Shown here piece by piece: positions 56,785 through 64,000 of a DNA stretch of 64,000 nucleotides. Source of the stretch: a virus. Below the pieces are notes generated by a model. That model worked only from the letters and a program-made list of their open reading frames with translations, made no database searches and had not been told where the DNA came from. Made by a program: the position numbers and the translations under genes. The first letter of the stretch is position 1; each line of letters opens with the position of its first letter. The DNA is taken from positions 62,001 through 126,000 of the IMG/VR virus record IMGVR_UViG_3300031787_000018; one strand, 5' to 3'.

Positions 56785-58515
56785 ATGGGAAATTTAATAT
56801 TAAAAGAACAATCGGTATCAGGTTTTACTGCTGCTCCATTAAACAAAATAAAAATTGCTTATGGAAATGATGATAACCTATACAGAATTGATGATGCTAA
56901 TAACGCGGTTGTAATTGGTGGCGGTGGTGGTAGTCAAACTCTTGCTCAAACTTTAGCTCTGGGCAATACATCAGGAGCGTATGACATCTTAATGAATACA
57001 ACCCAACGTATAGGGTTCAAAGATGGGGATAACACTTACACAACTTATTTAAGTAACAACATTACAACTGCGGCCAATAGAACGGTTTATTTACCATTGT
57101 TTGATGGACAGTTAGCTTATCATGCTACTGGAACACCACCAACAACAAATTATGTTTTAAAAGGAACAACTAATGGGGCTATTACTTCGGGGATAATCTA
57201 CGACAATGGAACAAATGTTGGTATTGGGACATCATCACCAACAACTAAATTATCTGTTTATGCAGGAACAGTAACTAATACAGATTTATTTTCAGTAAAG
57301 ATAGCTTCAAATCAAGCAGCATTAAATGTTAATGATGCGAATTGGGTTTCCATTAATTCAAACACAAGAGTTGGTACTGAAAGTTTATATATTAATGGTA
57401 CGCAAGTAACAAGTGAAATATCTATATTAGGAACTAATATGCTTAGATTTGCTGATAGTGGTTTTTCGACTATAACAAGTCCGAATTTGGATTTTGTTGG
57501 AACAATGAATGGTGGTTATCAATTTAATGGTTATGGAACATTACCGCACGGTAATTCTAACTTTTTATCGTTAATACCAAATACTAATAACGGTTCATTA
57601 GCTACTTTCTTTAATAATTTAGTTAGAATAAAGGCAAACGGTAACACTGATACACAAAAATATTTTGCAGTAACCAGTTTCACAGCGGATACTATACCAA
57701 CAGATACTTTAACTTATTTTAAAGGTTCCACCTCCGCAGCAGGTGCATATGCTTTAAAGGTAGATAACTCAAGTAGTAATCCTTTATTACATATAGCCAA
57801 CACTATTAACGGACAAGCAAATGGGTTAAATCAAGGAAATGGCAATTTGGCGATGTATTACGACACATCGGGGGCCGGATATGCTGTTTTACGTTCATTA
57901 AATTATAATTCCGTTTCTTTTGGCACACATTCATCACCTTATAGAATTATATTAGGTAGGGATGGAAATGTTTATACAAATGACAGGTTGTTTGTGATGT
58001 TAAATGATCCCATTGCCGCAGTTACCGAAACGGTAAGTGTTGGTAGAACTACTCATGGAGTTAATGGCTCTACATCATCAATGGTCGTATTAAATATAAC
58101 GATGGGTTCAACTAATTCAGGTTTAGGGTTATTTGCTATTGGTGCCACTGGTCAAGGTGGAACAACCGGAAACGCAACGATGAATTTTAAATATGATCCA
58201 ATAAGTTACAGTGGGACAGTAAATTCAGCTAATAACAATTATTATCGTGTTGCAATTGGTAAATCCCCATCAACGGATTATAGATTAGAAATTTCAGGTG
58301 GAACAAGAATTGAATCGGATAGTTATACCACGTCGGCTGCTGTTTTAGAGTTATCGTCTACTACACAAGGTCTATTATTACCTAGAATGACATCTACACA
58401 AGCTAGTGCTATAACGGCCGTAAATGGTTTAATTTTATATGTAACCGATACTAACTTAACATTCACTTCTGTAGGTTTTTGGGGTTATGAGAATGGGTCA
58501 TGGGTAAAACTTTAA
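56785..58515 (+). CDS. Tail-fibre-like structural protein, paralogue
   Basis: 576 residues. The region GGSQTLAQTLALGNTSGAYD to NGTNVGIGTSSPTTKLSV (about 48-155) matches 55171 closely; the C-terminal GLLLPRMTSTQ block is also shared. The central 300 residues are different and Gly/Ser/Asn/Thr-rich, the likely receptor-binding part. It lacks the LTHAELDNNF motif and begins differently. Confidence 0.83.
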   Translation: MGNLILKEQSVSGFTAAPLNKIKIAYGNDDNLYRIDDANNAVVIGGGGGSQTLAQTLALGNTSGAYDILMNTTQRIGFKDGDNTYTTYLSNNITTAANRTVYLPLFDGQLAYHATGTPPTTNYVLKGTTNGAITSGIIYDNGTNVGIGTSSPTTKLSVYAGTVTNTDLFSVKIASNQAALNVNDANWVSINSNTRVGTESLYINGTQVTSEISILGTNMLRFADSGFSTITSPNLDFVGTMNGGYQFNGYGTLPHGNSNFLSLIPNTNNGSLATFFNNLVRIKANGNTDTQKYFAVTSFTADTIPTDTLTYFKGSTSAAGAYALKVDNSSSNPLLHIANTINGQANGLNQGNGNLAMYYDTSGAGYAVLRSLNYNSVSFGTHSSPYRIILGRDGNVYTNDRLFVMLNDPIAAVTETVSVGRTTHGVNGSTSSMVVLNITMGSTNSGLGLFAIGATGQGGTTGNATMNFKYDPISYSGTVNSANNNYYRVAIGKSPSTDYRLEISGGTRIESDSYTTSAAVLELSSTTQGLLLPRMTSTQASAITAVNGLILYVTDTNLTFTSVGFWGYENGSWVKL

Positions 58516-58611
58516 TGGTAAAAATATTACAAAATAATTTTATAAAATTATATTTTACTTTTTATAAAATTATTTTATTTTTTAAATATAAAATAAAAAT
58601 TTAAAATAAAA

Positions 58612-58794
58612 ATGAAAATGAAAGATAAAGAAATAACATTAAAATTTAACTTAGATGAAGTTAATGTAATTTTGACCGGTTTAAGTGAGTTACCTAGTAA
58701 AATAAGTTATGGTTTAATAACTAAAATCAAAAATGACGCTCAAAATCAAATAGAAGATGAGGATGCAAATAAGTTAGATTTAAAAAATGATTAA
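58612..58794 (+). CDS. Small hypothetical protein
   Basis: 60 residues (Met3 possible), alpha/beta with a conserved-looking EVNVILTGLSELPSK. This pattern is frequent in small phage proteins following structural genes. Followed by a terminator. Confidence 0.68.
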   Translation: MKMKDKEITLKFNLDEVNVILTGLSELPSKISYGLITKIKNDAQNQIEDEDANKLDLKND

Positions 58795-58797
58795 ACA

Positions 58798-58828
58798 AAA
58801 AACCCCACAATTTGTGGGGTTTTGTTTT
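58798..58828. terminator. Bidirectional terminator
   Basis: AAAACCCCACAAATTGTGGGGTTTT-like hairpin (AAAAACCCCACA / TGTGGGGTTTT) with A and T runs on both sides, between convergent genes. Confidence 0.85.
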
Positions 58829-59934
58829 TAAAGTACAAACTCTGTATCAAACTCTTTTTTAAACATATAAAGACCAGCATGTTTTCTTAAATCATTTTTA
58901 GAGTGTTCACCAATACCCATACCATAATCGTGTGAACCAACATCAGTTAAAGAATTTAATAAATCCCAAGTCGTCATATCGGTTTTGGCGTTTTTCCAAT
59001 GACGGTTTGTCAGTGTTTCCAAATTAATACCTCTTTCTTTATAAGAAGATTGAATTTCACCTATTGGAAAAAATTTATCCAAAACCGCTTCAACACGAGC
59101 ATCATTTTTATCTGTAACCTTACTACTAACCAAATCACGGAATTTTAAAACTTCATTATATGAAGCTGAAATTGTACTCATTTTTTGAACTTGATTGGTA
59201 AATATACCTTGAAATTTCTTATTGGTTTCACTTAAAGACTTAACTTCTCTCATAAATTTGTTGATGTTATCAACCGAGTTACTTTCCAAACGTGGACCCA
59301 TTTCAAGACGACGAGGACCAATTAAACCATTTTCACAAACTAAACGAATTACATACGGGTCAATAGCAATATCTTCAGTGGGACCGGCTGTTACAATAAC
59401 ACCTGTGTGAAAACTTTCATCTTTTAAATCAGGTACGTCAAAAGCCCATCCACTTTTAACTGTTGATATTTGAATGTTACCCTCACCAGAAATAGACATA
59501 CTACCAATGTCTAAATTATTATCATTAATCACATTTTCAACCATATCAAAATAAAAATCAGGTGAAATGTAAGGTTTAGACGCGTCAGTGATAGCCACAA
59601 CCATTTTAGTTGATGGTGAAATGTAAATTGACACCAACATATCTTTTGATGTGGCAATTTTATTCTTAATAACTTTAACTAATTGATTACGAGAATTCAT
59701 ACCAAAAATATCGGTAAATTTACCCATAAAAGCGTCAGTTATTTTGAGAGTTTTAAGTAAAGATTTGAAAGCGTTTGAAGATAGTTTTAAACTAACGCCT
59801 TCAATATTAATACCACCGTTACGATTTTCAGGATTTTCAAAGTCAATATTTAACTCGGAGATTGTTAAGTTTTTACGAATTGGGTAATTGGATTTTACCT
59901 CTTTTTTAAATGTTTCAAATTTTGTGTTTTCCAT
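58828..59934 (-). CDS. DUF932-like phage/plasmid protein
   Basis: 368 residues. TGVIVTAGPTEDIAIDPYVI followed by LVCENGLIGPRR is the core of the DUF932 (phage/plasmid-like) family, and a C-terminal part with WDLLNSLTDVGSHDYGM completes it. Members are common on plasmids and phages; no biochemical role is settled. TATATTTG lies about 25 bases upstream of the ATG. Confidence 0.78.
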   Translation of the reverse strand: MENTKFETFKKEVKSNYPIRKNLTISELNIDFENPENRNGGINIEGVSLKLSSNAFKSLLKTLKITDAFMGKFTDIFGMNSRNQLVKVIKNKIATSKDMLVSIYISPSTKMVVAITDASKPYISPDFYFDMVENVINDNNLDIGSMSISGEGNIQISTVKSGWAFDVPDLKDESFHTGVIVTAGPTEDIAIDPYVIRLVCENGLIGPRRLEMGPRLESNSVDNINKFMREVKSLSETNKKFQGIFTNQVQKMSTISASYNEVLKFRDLVSSKVTDKNDARVEAVLDKFFPIGEIQSSYKERGINLETLTNRHWKNAKTDMTTWDLLNSLTDVGSHDYGMGIGEHSKNDLRKHAGLYMFKKEFDTEFVL

Positions 59935-59999
59935 GTAATAATATTTTAGACTACAAATATAAGTTATACTTTCAATAAATACAAATTTTTTGTTTAAAA

Positions 60000-60932
60000 T
60001 TAATCTTCCACGTCGATTAGTTCGTCATTATCAACAGGATTAGTTTCAACCAAGGTTTCTTTAATTTTGGTTTCCTCATTTTCTTGATTTTCTTGAGCTT
60101 GTTTCAATAAATTTTCCAAAAGTTTATCATTTTCGGTTTGAAAACTATCCATTTCTTTTTGGATTTGAATGGCTCTTTCAAGTTCGTTAAATTTTTTGGA
60201 ATCGTAATTAAGTTCACCAGTTTCTTTGTCTAAAACCATGTATAATTTTTTACGAATATCACCTCTACGATTTTTAACATAAACTAAATAACGTTGACCT
60301 GTAATTTCGTCAATACGAACATACATCATTGCGGTTGTGTTATGTTTTAACTTGGTAGAACCCGCATATTCACCACCTTTTGTAATATGCTGGATAACGT
60401 CAAATGCTGTATATTTTTTTGATTGATTTTCACCCTTAGTGTGTTTAACCAATAAATTAATTAACCAAGTTTCAACAGAAGACGCTGTTAATTTGTTTTG
60501 ACTATCTTTAATTTTGTCTTTTACATCCATAAAGGAGTCAATTAAAACATAATCCCAACCCATATCTAAAGCTTCTTCAACAGCTTTTTTTGGATTTTCA
60601 TAGTCAGCCAAATAAAGTGTATTTAAATTCATTAATTGAGGTAAATCTTCAGCCAATTCACGGTTATCAATTGGGTTCATTTCAGAAGAAATATATAAAC
60701 AAGTCCTACCTGGATTATATTTTTCAATTCCTGACATTTTATCAACTAATAATGTGGTTTTACCCGAACCAGGTTCACCTACAACTACTGTAATAGTGGC
60801 AGGCATTGTACCACCCTTCTTAGATATAATATTATCCACAAATTTACCACATTTTAAAGGTATAAACACTTCAGGCGGAAAATTAAAATCCGTTAATTTT
60901 ACAATTTGTACTTTTTGTTCAGACTTTGCCAT
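60000..60932 (-). CDS. RadA/RecA-superfamily ATPase
   Basis: 310 residues. Walker A GEPGSGKTT (52-60), ISSEMNP sensor region, Walker B YVLIDS (128-133), HITKGGEYAGSTKLKHN and the RadA-like KNRRGD (220-225). The N-terminal zinc finger and C-terminal Lon-like domain of RadA are absent, leaving only the RecA core plus an acidic coiled tail. Likely role: recombination or replication helicase work, in the position UvsX or a DnaB-like protein holds elsewhere. Confidence 0.82.
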   Translation of the reverse strand: MAKSEQKVQIVKLTDFNFPPEVFIPLKCGKFVDNIISKKGGTMPATITVVVGEPGSGKTTLLVDKMSGIEKYNPGRTCLYISSEMNPIDNRELAEDLPQLMNLNTLYLADYENPKKAVEEALDMGWDYVLIDSFMDVKDKIKDSQNKLTASSVETWLINLLVKHTKGENQSKKYTAFDVIQHITKGGEYAGSTKLKHNTTAMMYVRIDEITGQRYLVYVKNRRGDIRKKLYMVLDKETGELNYDSKKFNELERAIQIQKEMDSFQTENDKLLENLLKQAQENQENEETKIKETLVETNPVDNDELIDVED

Positions 60933-61001
60933 ACAATTTTGTTTAGTTTTTAATTATGATTACAAATATATAACATTTAGATTAATTACACAAATTTATT
61001 T

Positions 61002-61241
61002 ATGGAAAATAAAGAAATGGTAAATCACCCGCAACATTATGGTGGTAAAGATAATAAATATGAGGCAATTAAAGTAATAGACGCGTGGGGTTTGGGGTTT
61101 TCTTTAGGAAATACCGTAAAATACATATCTAGAGCAGGTAAAAAGAACCAAGAAAAGGAGTTAGAAGACCTTAAAAAGGCATTATGGTACTTAAATCACC
61201 ATATCCAAACATTAGAGAGTAAACTGAAAGAAAATTCGTGA
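61002..61241 (+). CDS. DUF3310 protein
   Basis: 79 residues. VNHPQHYGGKDNKYEAIKVI, GFSLGNTVKYISRAGKK and EDLKKALWYLNHHI are the whole DUF3310 domain, a small family common in phages and sometimes annotated as nucleotide kinase without proof. Length is usual. Confidence 0.88.
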   Translation: MENKEMVNHPQHYGGKDNKYEAIKVIDAWGLGFSLGNTVKYISRAGKKNQEKELEDLKKALWYLNHHIQTLESKLKENS

Positions 61242-61244
61242 TAT

Positions 61245-62930
61245 TTAATCACCCCACACCCATTTTTTATTACCACAATCCCAAATAATGTTGTAACCAC
61301 GTTCATACATTATTTGTTTTTCAGTCTTATTCGGATCATAACCATCTTTAATTAATTTATCTTTCCTAAAATTATATCTGTGCATTCTAACCAAGTCTTT
61401 GAAATACCAATAATTTAATTCGGTATTTTTTAAAAATTTAAAGCCCAATTTTTCATATAAACCACCATCAAAATACCTGTTATCGGAATAAGATACGACA
61501 TTTTTTGGTTTATAATTTTGTATGAAATGTCCGAACAATTTTGAAGCCCCACCAACTATTTTTGTGTTTAATTTATTACAAAATCTTAACATCTCATATT
61601 CATAATTGTTGTTACCCACACCTGAACGATTACCGAATGTCATAACAGAAACCAATTCGTCTTTATAATATAAACCCAAATTTATAGACGCGTTAACAGA
61701 CCCTTGAATGTGGTTATTACCCAAAAATTTCGATGATTCTTTATTGGTTATTGTTTTTATAACACACTTTCTTGCGAATATATTGGTATCGAATATGTTT
61801 AAATTAGCTTTTATAATAGATAATACAATATCTTTTTTAAATAACCACTCATCTTCAAAAATATGTAATAGTTTAATATTTTTATCTTTACATAATAACG
61901 TCTTATTTATGTGATATGTTTTACTTTTATTTATTTCACTATGCCAATACAATCCATCATATTCTATGGCTAAATTTTTCTGCGGTATGAAAATATCCAA
62001 TTCACAACCACCGAGTATCTTTTTATTATTAATCTCAACTAACATCCCAGTCAAATTCTCTATATAACTAACAATATCTCTATGTGGTTTGGTGTAGTTT
62101 GATCCGTTAAGTGGGAAACAATTGATGCATATTTCATACCCCAACCTATTTCTTTGATTAAATAAATAATTGTCTATTTTAAAAATTTTGTCACATTTAT
62201 CACATTTTAATGTTAATACTTTATTTTCGTAATCAATAAAAGTATACCCACTGAAATTATTTAATTTATCTATTATTTTGTTTTTAAAAATCACATTTTT
62301 AAACTCTTCACTTTGTGAGTAGTTCTCTACATTAAATTTTGTTAAATTAGTTTTTTTAGATTTTTCTTTAACTTCTTCTAACTGAAAAGGGTTTGATACG
62401 CCGTATTTTTTAATAAGATTCTCTTTTCTTAAATTCTTTATATCGTCAGAATACCAATGGTGGGTAAAACCGTATCTTTCTAAATTAGTTTTTTTTACTT
62501 TATTTTTTATTTCATCATTATGTAAACTACATGTTACACCATACTTTTCTAAATTAGTTTTTTTTACTTTATTTTTTATTTCATCATTTCTTAAAGGACT
62601 TGTTACACCATATTTTTTTACATTAGTTTCCTTTATTTTATTTTTAGTATTTTGGTTATTTACACCACATTTTATAGAACAGTTTTTATTATAACCCTTT
62701 TTTAGTGAGATAAATTTCACATCATTTACCCCACAAACCTCACATTTAGGTGGTTTGTTAGTATTATTTATATATAAATAAATTTTCTCTTTAAAAGTTA
62801 AGCTGTCTTCTTTATTGAAGTTTATTATTTTTGAGTATAAATCGTAGTTATTGTCCCGTAACCAACTTTCTCTAACCCTAAGACCGTTATTATTTTCAGT
62901 AAAATAATCCAGTAAATTTATATTATCCAT
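61245..62930 (-). CDS. Vsr-like (EDxHD-type) homing endonuclease
   Basis: 561 residues from ATG 62930; a TTG at 62951 is in frame. A zinc site CEVCGV...CSIKCGV (about 80-105) is followed by repeats of K-YGV(T)-x-x-NDEIKNKVKKTN (about 115-200) used in DNA binding. A second zinc site CDKC...CINC comes next, then the nuclease core with CELDIFIPQKNLAIEYDG, LYWHSE and LLHIFEDEW. The core resembles very-short-patch repair nucleases of free-standing homing endonucleases. Inserted between DUF3310 and the DHH gene. Confidence 0.85.
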   Translation of the reverse strand: MDNINLLDYFTENNNGLRVRESWLRDNNYDLYSKIINFNKEDSLTFKEKIYLYINNTNKPPKCEVCGVNDVKFISLKKGYNKNCSIKCGVNNQNTKNKIKETNVKKYGVTSPLRNDEIKNKVKKTNLEKYGVTCSLHNDEIKNKVKKTNLERYGFTHHWYSDDIKNLRKENLIKKYGVSNPFQLEEVKEKSKKTNLTKFNVENYSQSEEFKNVIFKNKIIDKLNNFSGYTFIDYENKVLTLKCDKCDKIFKIDNYLFNQRNRLGYEICINCFPLNGSNYTKPHRDIVSYIENLTGMLVEINNKKILGGCELDIFIPQKNLAIEYDGLYWHSEINKSKTYHINKTLLCKDKNIKLLHIFEDEWLFKKDIVLSIIKANLNIFDTNIFARKCVIKTITNKESSKFLGNNHIQGSVNASINLGLYYKDELVSVMTFGNRSGVGNNNYEYEMLRFCNKLNTKIVGGASKLFGHFIQNYKPKNVVSYSDNRYFDGGLYEKLGFKFLKNTELNYWYFKDLVRMHRYNFRKDKLIKDGYDPNKTEKQIMYERGYNIIWDCGNKKWVWGD

Positions 62931-62950
62931 ATTGTATGACTTATTTATCA

Positions 62951-62959
62951 ATAAATATA
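62951..62959 (-). promoter_or_regulatory. ATATTTAT-type signal for homing endonuclease
   Basis: TATATTTAT on the minus strand, 21 bases before ATG 62930. Confidence 0.35.
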
Positions 62960-62979
62960 TTCATTTTTAGCCAAAGTCA

Positions 62980-62989
62980 AATATTTATT
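62980..62989 (+). promoter_or_regulatory. ATATTTAT-type signal for DHH gene
   Basis: AATATTTATT, 16 bases before ATG 63006. Confidence 0.4.
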
Positions 62990-63005
62990 TAAAAAAGTGT
63001 AAATA

Positions 63006-64000
63006 ATGATAATATCAGAAAAAATATTTGAAAAGATCCTGATAGAAAGTGGAATACGTAATATACGTAATTTGTCTTATAGATACGATAAGGCAAAAAT
63101 CTACTTTCATCAGGATCTTTGAGGGAACTTGATGGTGTTACAACGGCTATAGCTATGAAAAAATACCTAGAAGATAACGGTATTAAGGTTGTAGAGTGTG
63201 AAGTGATACAATACGGTGACCAAGAATTTTCCATTAAAAAACCAATGGCAAGAGGTGATATCATGCCAGTTTTAGTTGACTTCGCTCACGGTAAACCGAT
63301 GTTTGTTATACATACAGATCATCACGATAAGCAAGTAGGTGCTGAAGCTGGAGCTTCCAAATCATTTAGACACTCTAGGTCCAACGTCGAGACAATTTCT
63401 CAAATAATATCAACTAAAGAATTATTCCCTAGTTTTGATATTAATATGATTTCCACTATAGATAGTGCTAATTACGCTAAAATGGGTATATCTCCTGAAC
63501 AGGTGATGAATTATGTATTTGGGTTAGATAAAGAGAAAAGTTTAGAGGATAACAAAAAGGCTATGGCTCTTGTTTGTAATAAACTTTTGTTGGCTTATAA
63601 AAACAAACCAAGATTTTTAGAAAGATTGGTTATGGAATCTAGTCCATCATTGTTAAACATATACCAAAACATAGTTAGAATGGCTAAAGAAGAGGGTTAT
63701 TCCTCACCAGAGGTTATGTCACAATATTCTAAAGAATATGGTGAAACTATGAAGAATAGTGAAAATGTGAAATATGATGAAAAAACAGGTATTATTTCAC
63801 AATATGGTGGTGGTTCTATGATTAAACCCGGATCTTATGACAGATACGTACCTTTTAAAAACTTTCCTGACGCTAACTTCTTAATTATAGCTTGGCCTTT
63901 AGGTTTACTACAGGCATCATGTAACCCATTTAAACCTGAAAGGTCTATAAAGGGTATAAATTTGGGTGAAATAGCACAGGAAGTATTAAAAAAACACGAA
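63006..64000 (+). CDS. DHH-family phosphoesterase with interrupted frame (3' end outside window)
   Basis: From ATG 63006, 38 codons end KIYFHQDL and then TGA at 63120. The continuation is open from 63131 to the edge: DGVTTAIAMKKYLED, then FVIHTDHHDKQ (the DHH motif), ISTIDSANYAKMG and a DHHA1-like part with GGGSMIKPG. Joining at Leu gives FHQDLDGVTTAI, the exact motif I of DHH enzymes. Eleven bases (63120-63130) separate the frames. CTT stands before the stop and again before the landing site. The continuation frame has no start upstream. Family members cleave nucleic acids or cyclic dinucleotides. Confidence 0.75.
63032..63120 (+). repeat. Inverted repeat around the frame break
   Basis: AAAGATCCTGATAGAAAGT (63032-63050) pairs with ACTTTCATCAGGATCTTT (63103-63120) with one bulged base and a 52-base loop. 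The 3' arm ends at the first base of the stop codon. Both arms are coding. Confidence 0.8.

Noticed and set aside
63110-63135. Simple -1 or +1 frameshift to explain the DHH gene
   Set aside because: A +1 shift at CTT-TGA reaches another stop within four codons. A -1 shift would insert SLRE before LDG, spoiling motif I, and no slippery heptamer is present. Bypass between the CTT codons restores the exact motif.
62989-63264. Minus-strand 91-codon frame over the DHH gene start
   Set aside because: Shadow of the DHH gene; no family resemblance or promoter.
1-64000. Diversity-generating retroelement or reverse transcriptase linked to the tail-fibre genes
   Set aside because: No reverse transcriptase motif (YxDD) gene and no template/variable repeat pair seen in the window.

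Overview
This 64 kb window is a stretch of a large, AT-rich bacteriophage genome whose host is very probably a member of the Bacteroidota. The phage assignment rests on dense, short, overlapping genes of unknown function, tail-fibre-like proteins (55171-58515), two homing endonucleases, a split DNA ligase and widely shared phage families. The host assignment rests on many promoters of the Bacteroidota type (TAnnTTTG), the absence of clear Shine-Dalgarno sites, a DUF4294 protein (18144), a protein whose tail looks like a type IX secretion sorting domain (13540) and several small lipoproteins. No major capsid, portal, terminase, polymerase or prohead protease is in the window.

Layout. 1-10.7 kb: mostly putative late proteins with an amphipathic N-terminal tag, a pair of tRNA-Gly-like genes, a 4-repeat CRISPR-like mini-array and an RmlC epimerase. 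10.7-19.8 kb: small accessory genes, SmpB, secreted proteins and an acquired-looking segment with a frameshifted integrase. 19.8-24.2 kb: a long non-coding stretch, a modular 472-residue protein and small genes. 24.2-33.2 kb: tightly packed operons of small proteins. 33.2-42.3 kb: alternating non-coding structured regions and paralogous small proteins, including a GC-rich island and a tRNA-like RNA. 42.3-50.3 kb: HAD proteins, a DNA ligase broken by an HNH endonuclease gene, and UV endonuclease UvdE. 50.3-58.8 kb: a convergent pair of nuclease-like proteins and the tail-fibre block. 58.8-64 kb: DUF932-like protein, RadA-like ATPase, DUF3310, a Vsr-like homing endonuclease and a DHH phosphoesterase whose frame is broken at its first catalytic motif.

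How it fits together. Two promoter-like signals divide the genes. TAnnTTTG sites, often exactly 4 bases before ATG (implying leaderless mRNA), precede small accessory and DNA-metabolism genes. A different signal, (G/A)ATATTTAT, precedes most first genes whose products begin with a tag such as MRNLIKKILKE, and also the tail-fibre genes. The tag ends in (L/I)-x-E, the cleavage consensus of T4-type prohead proteases, and the same tripeptide recurs in linkers of modular proteins. The simplest reading is that about 18 proteins are late, capsid-targeted and proteolytically matured, i.e. a large set of proteins packaged with the DNA and delivered into the host. The set includes metallopeptidases, a five-member Cys/Trp-motif family, a nucleotidyltransferase-like protein and a HAD protein. 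This is inference from sequence; the packaging itself is not shown.
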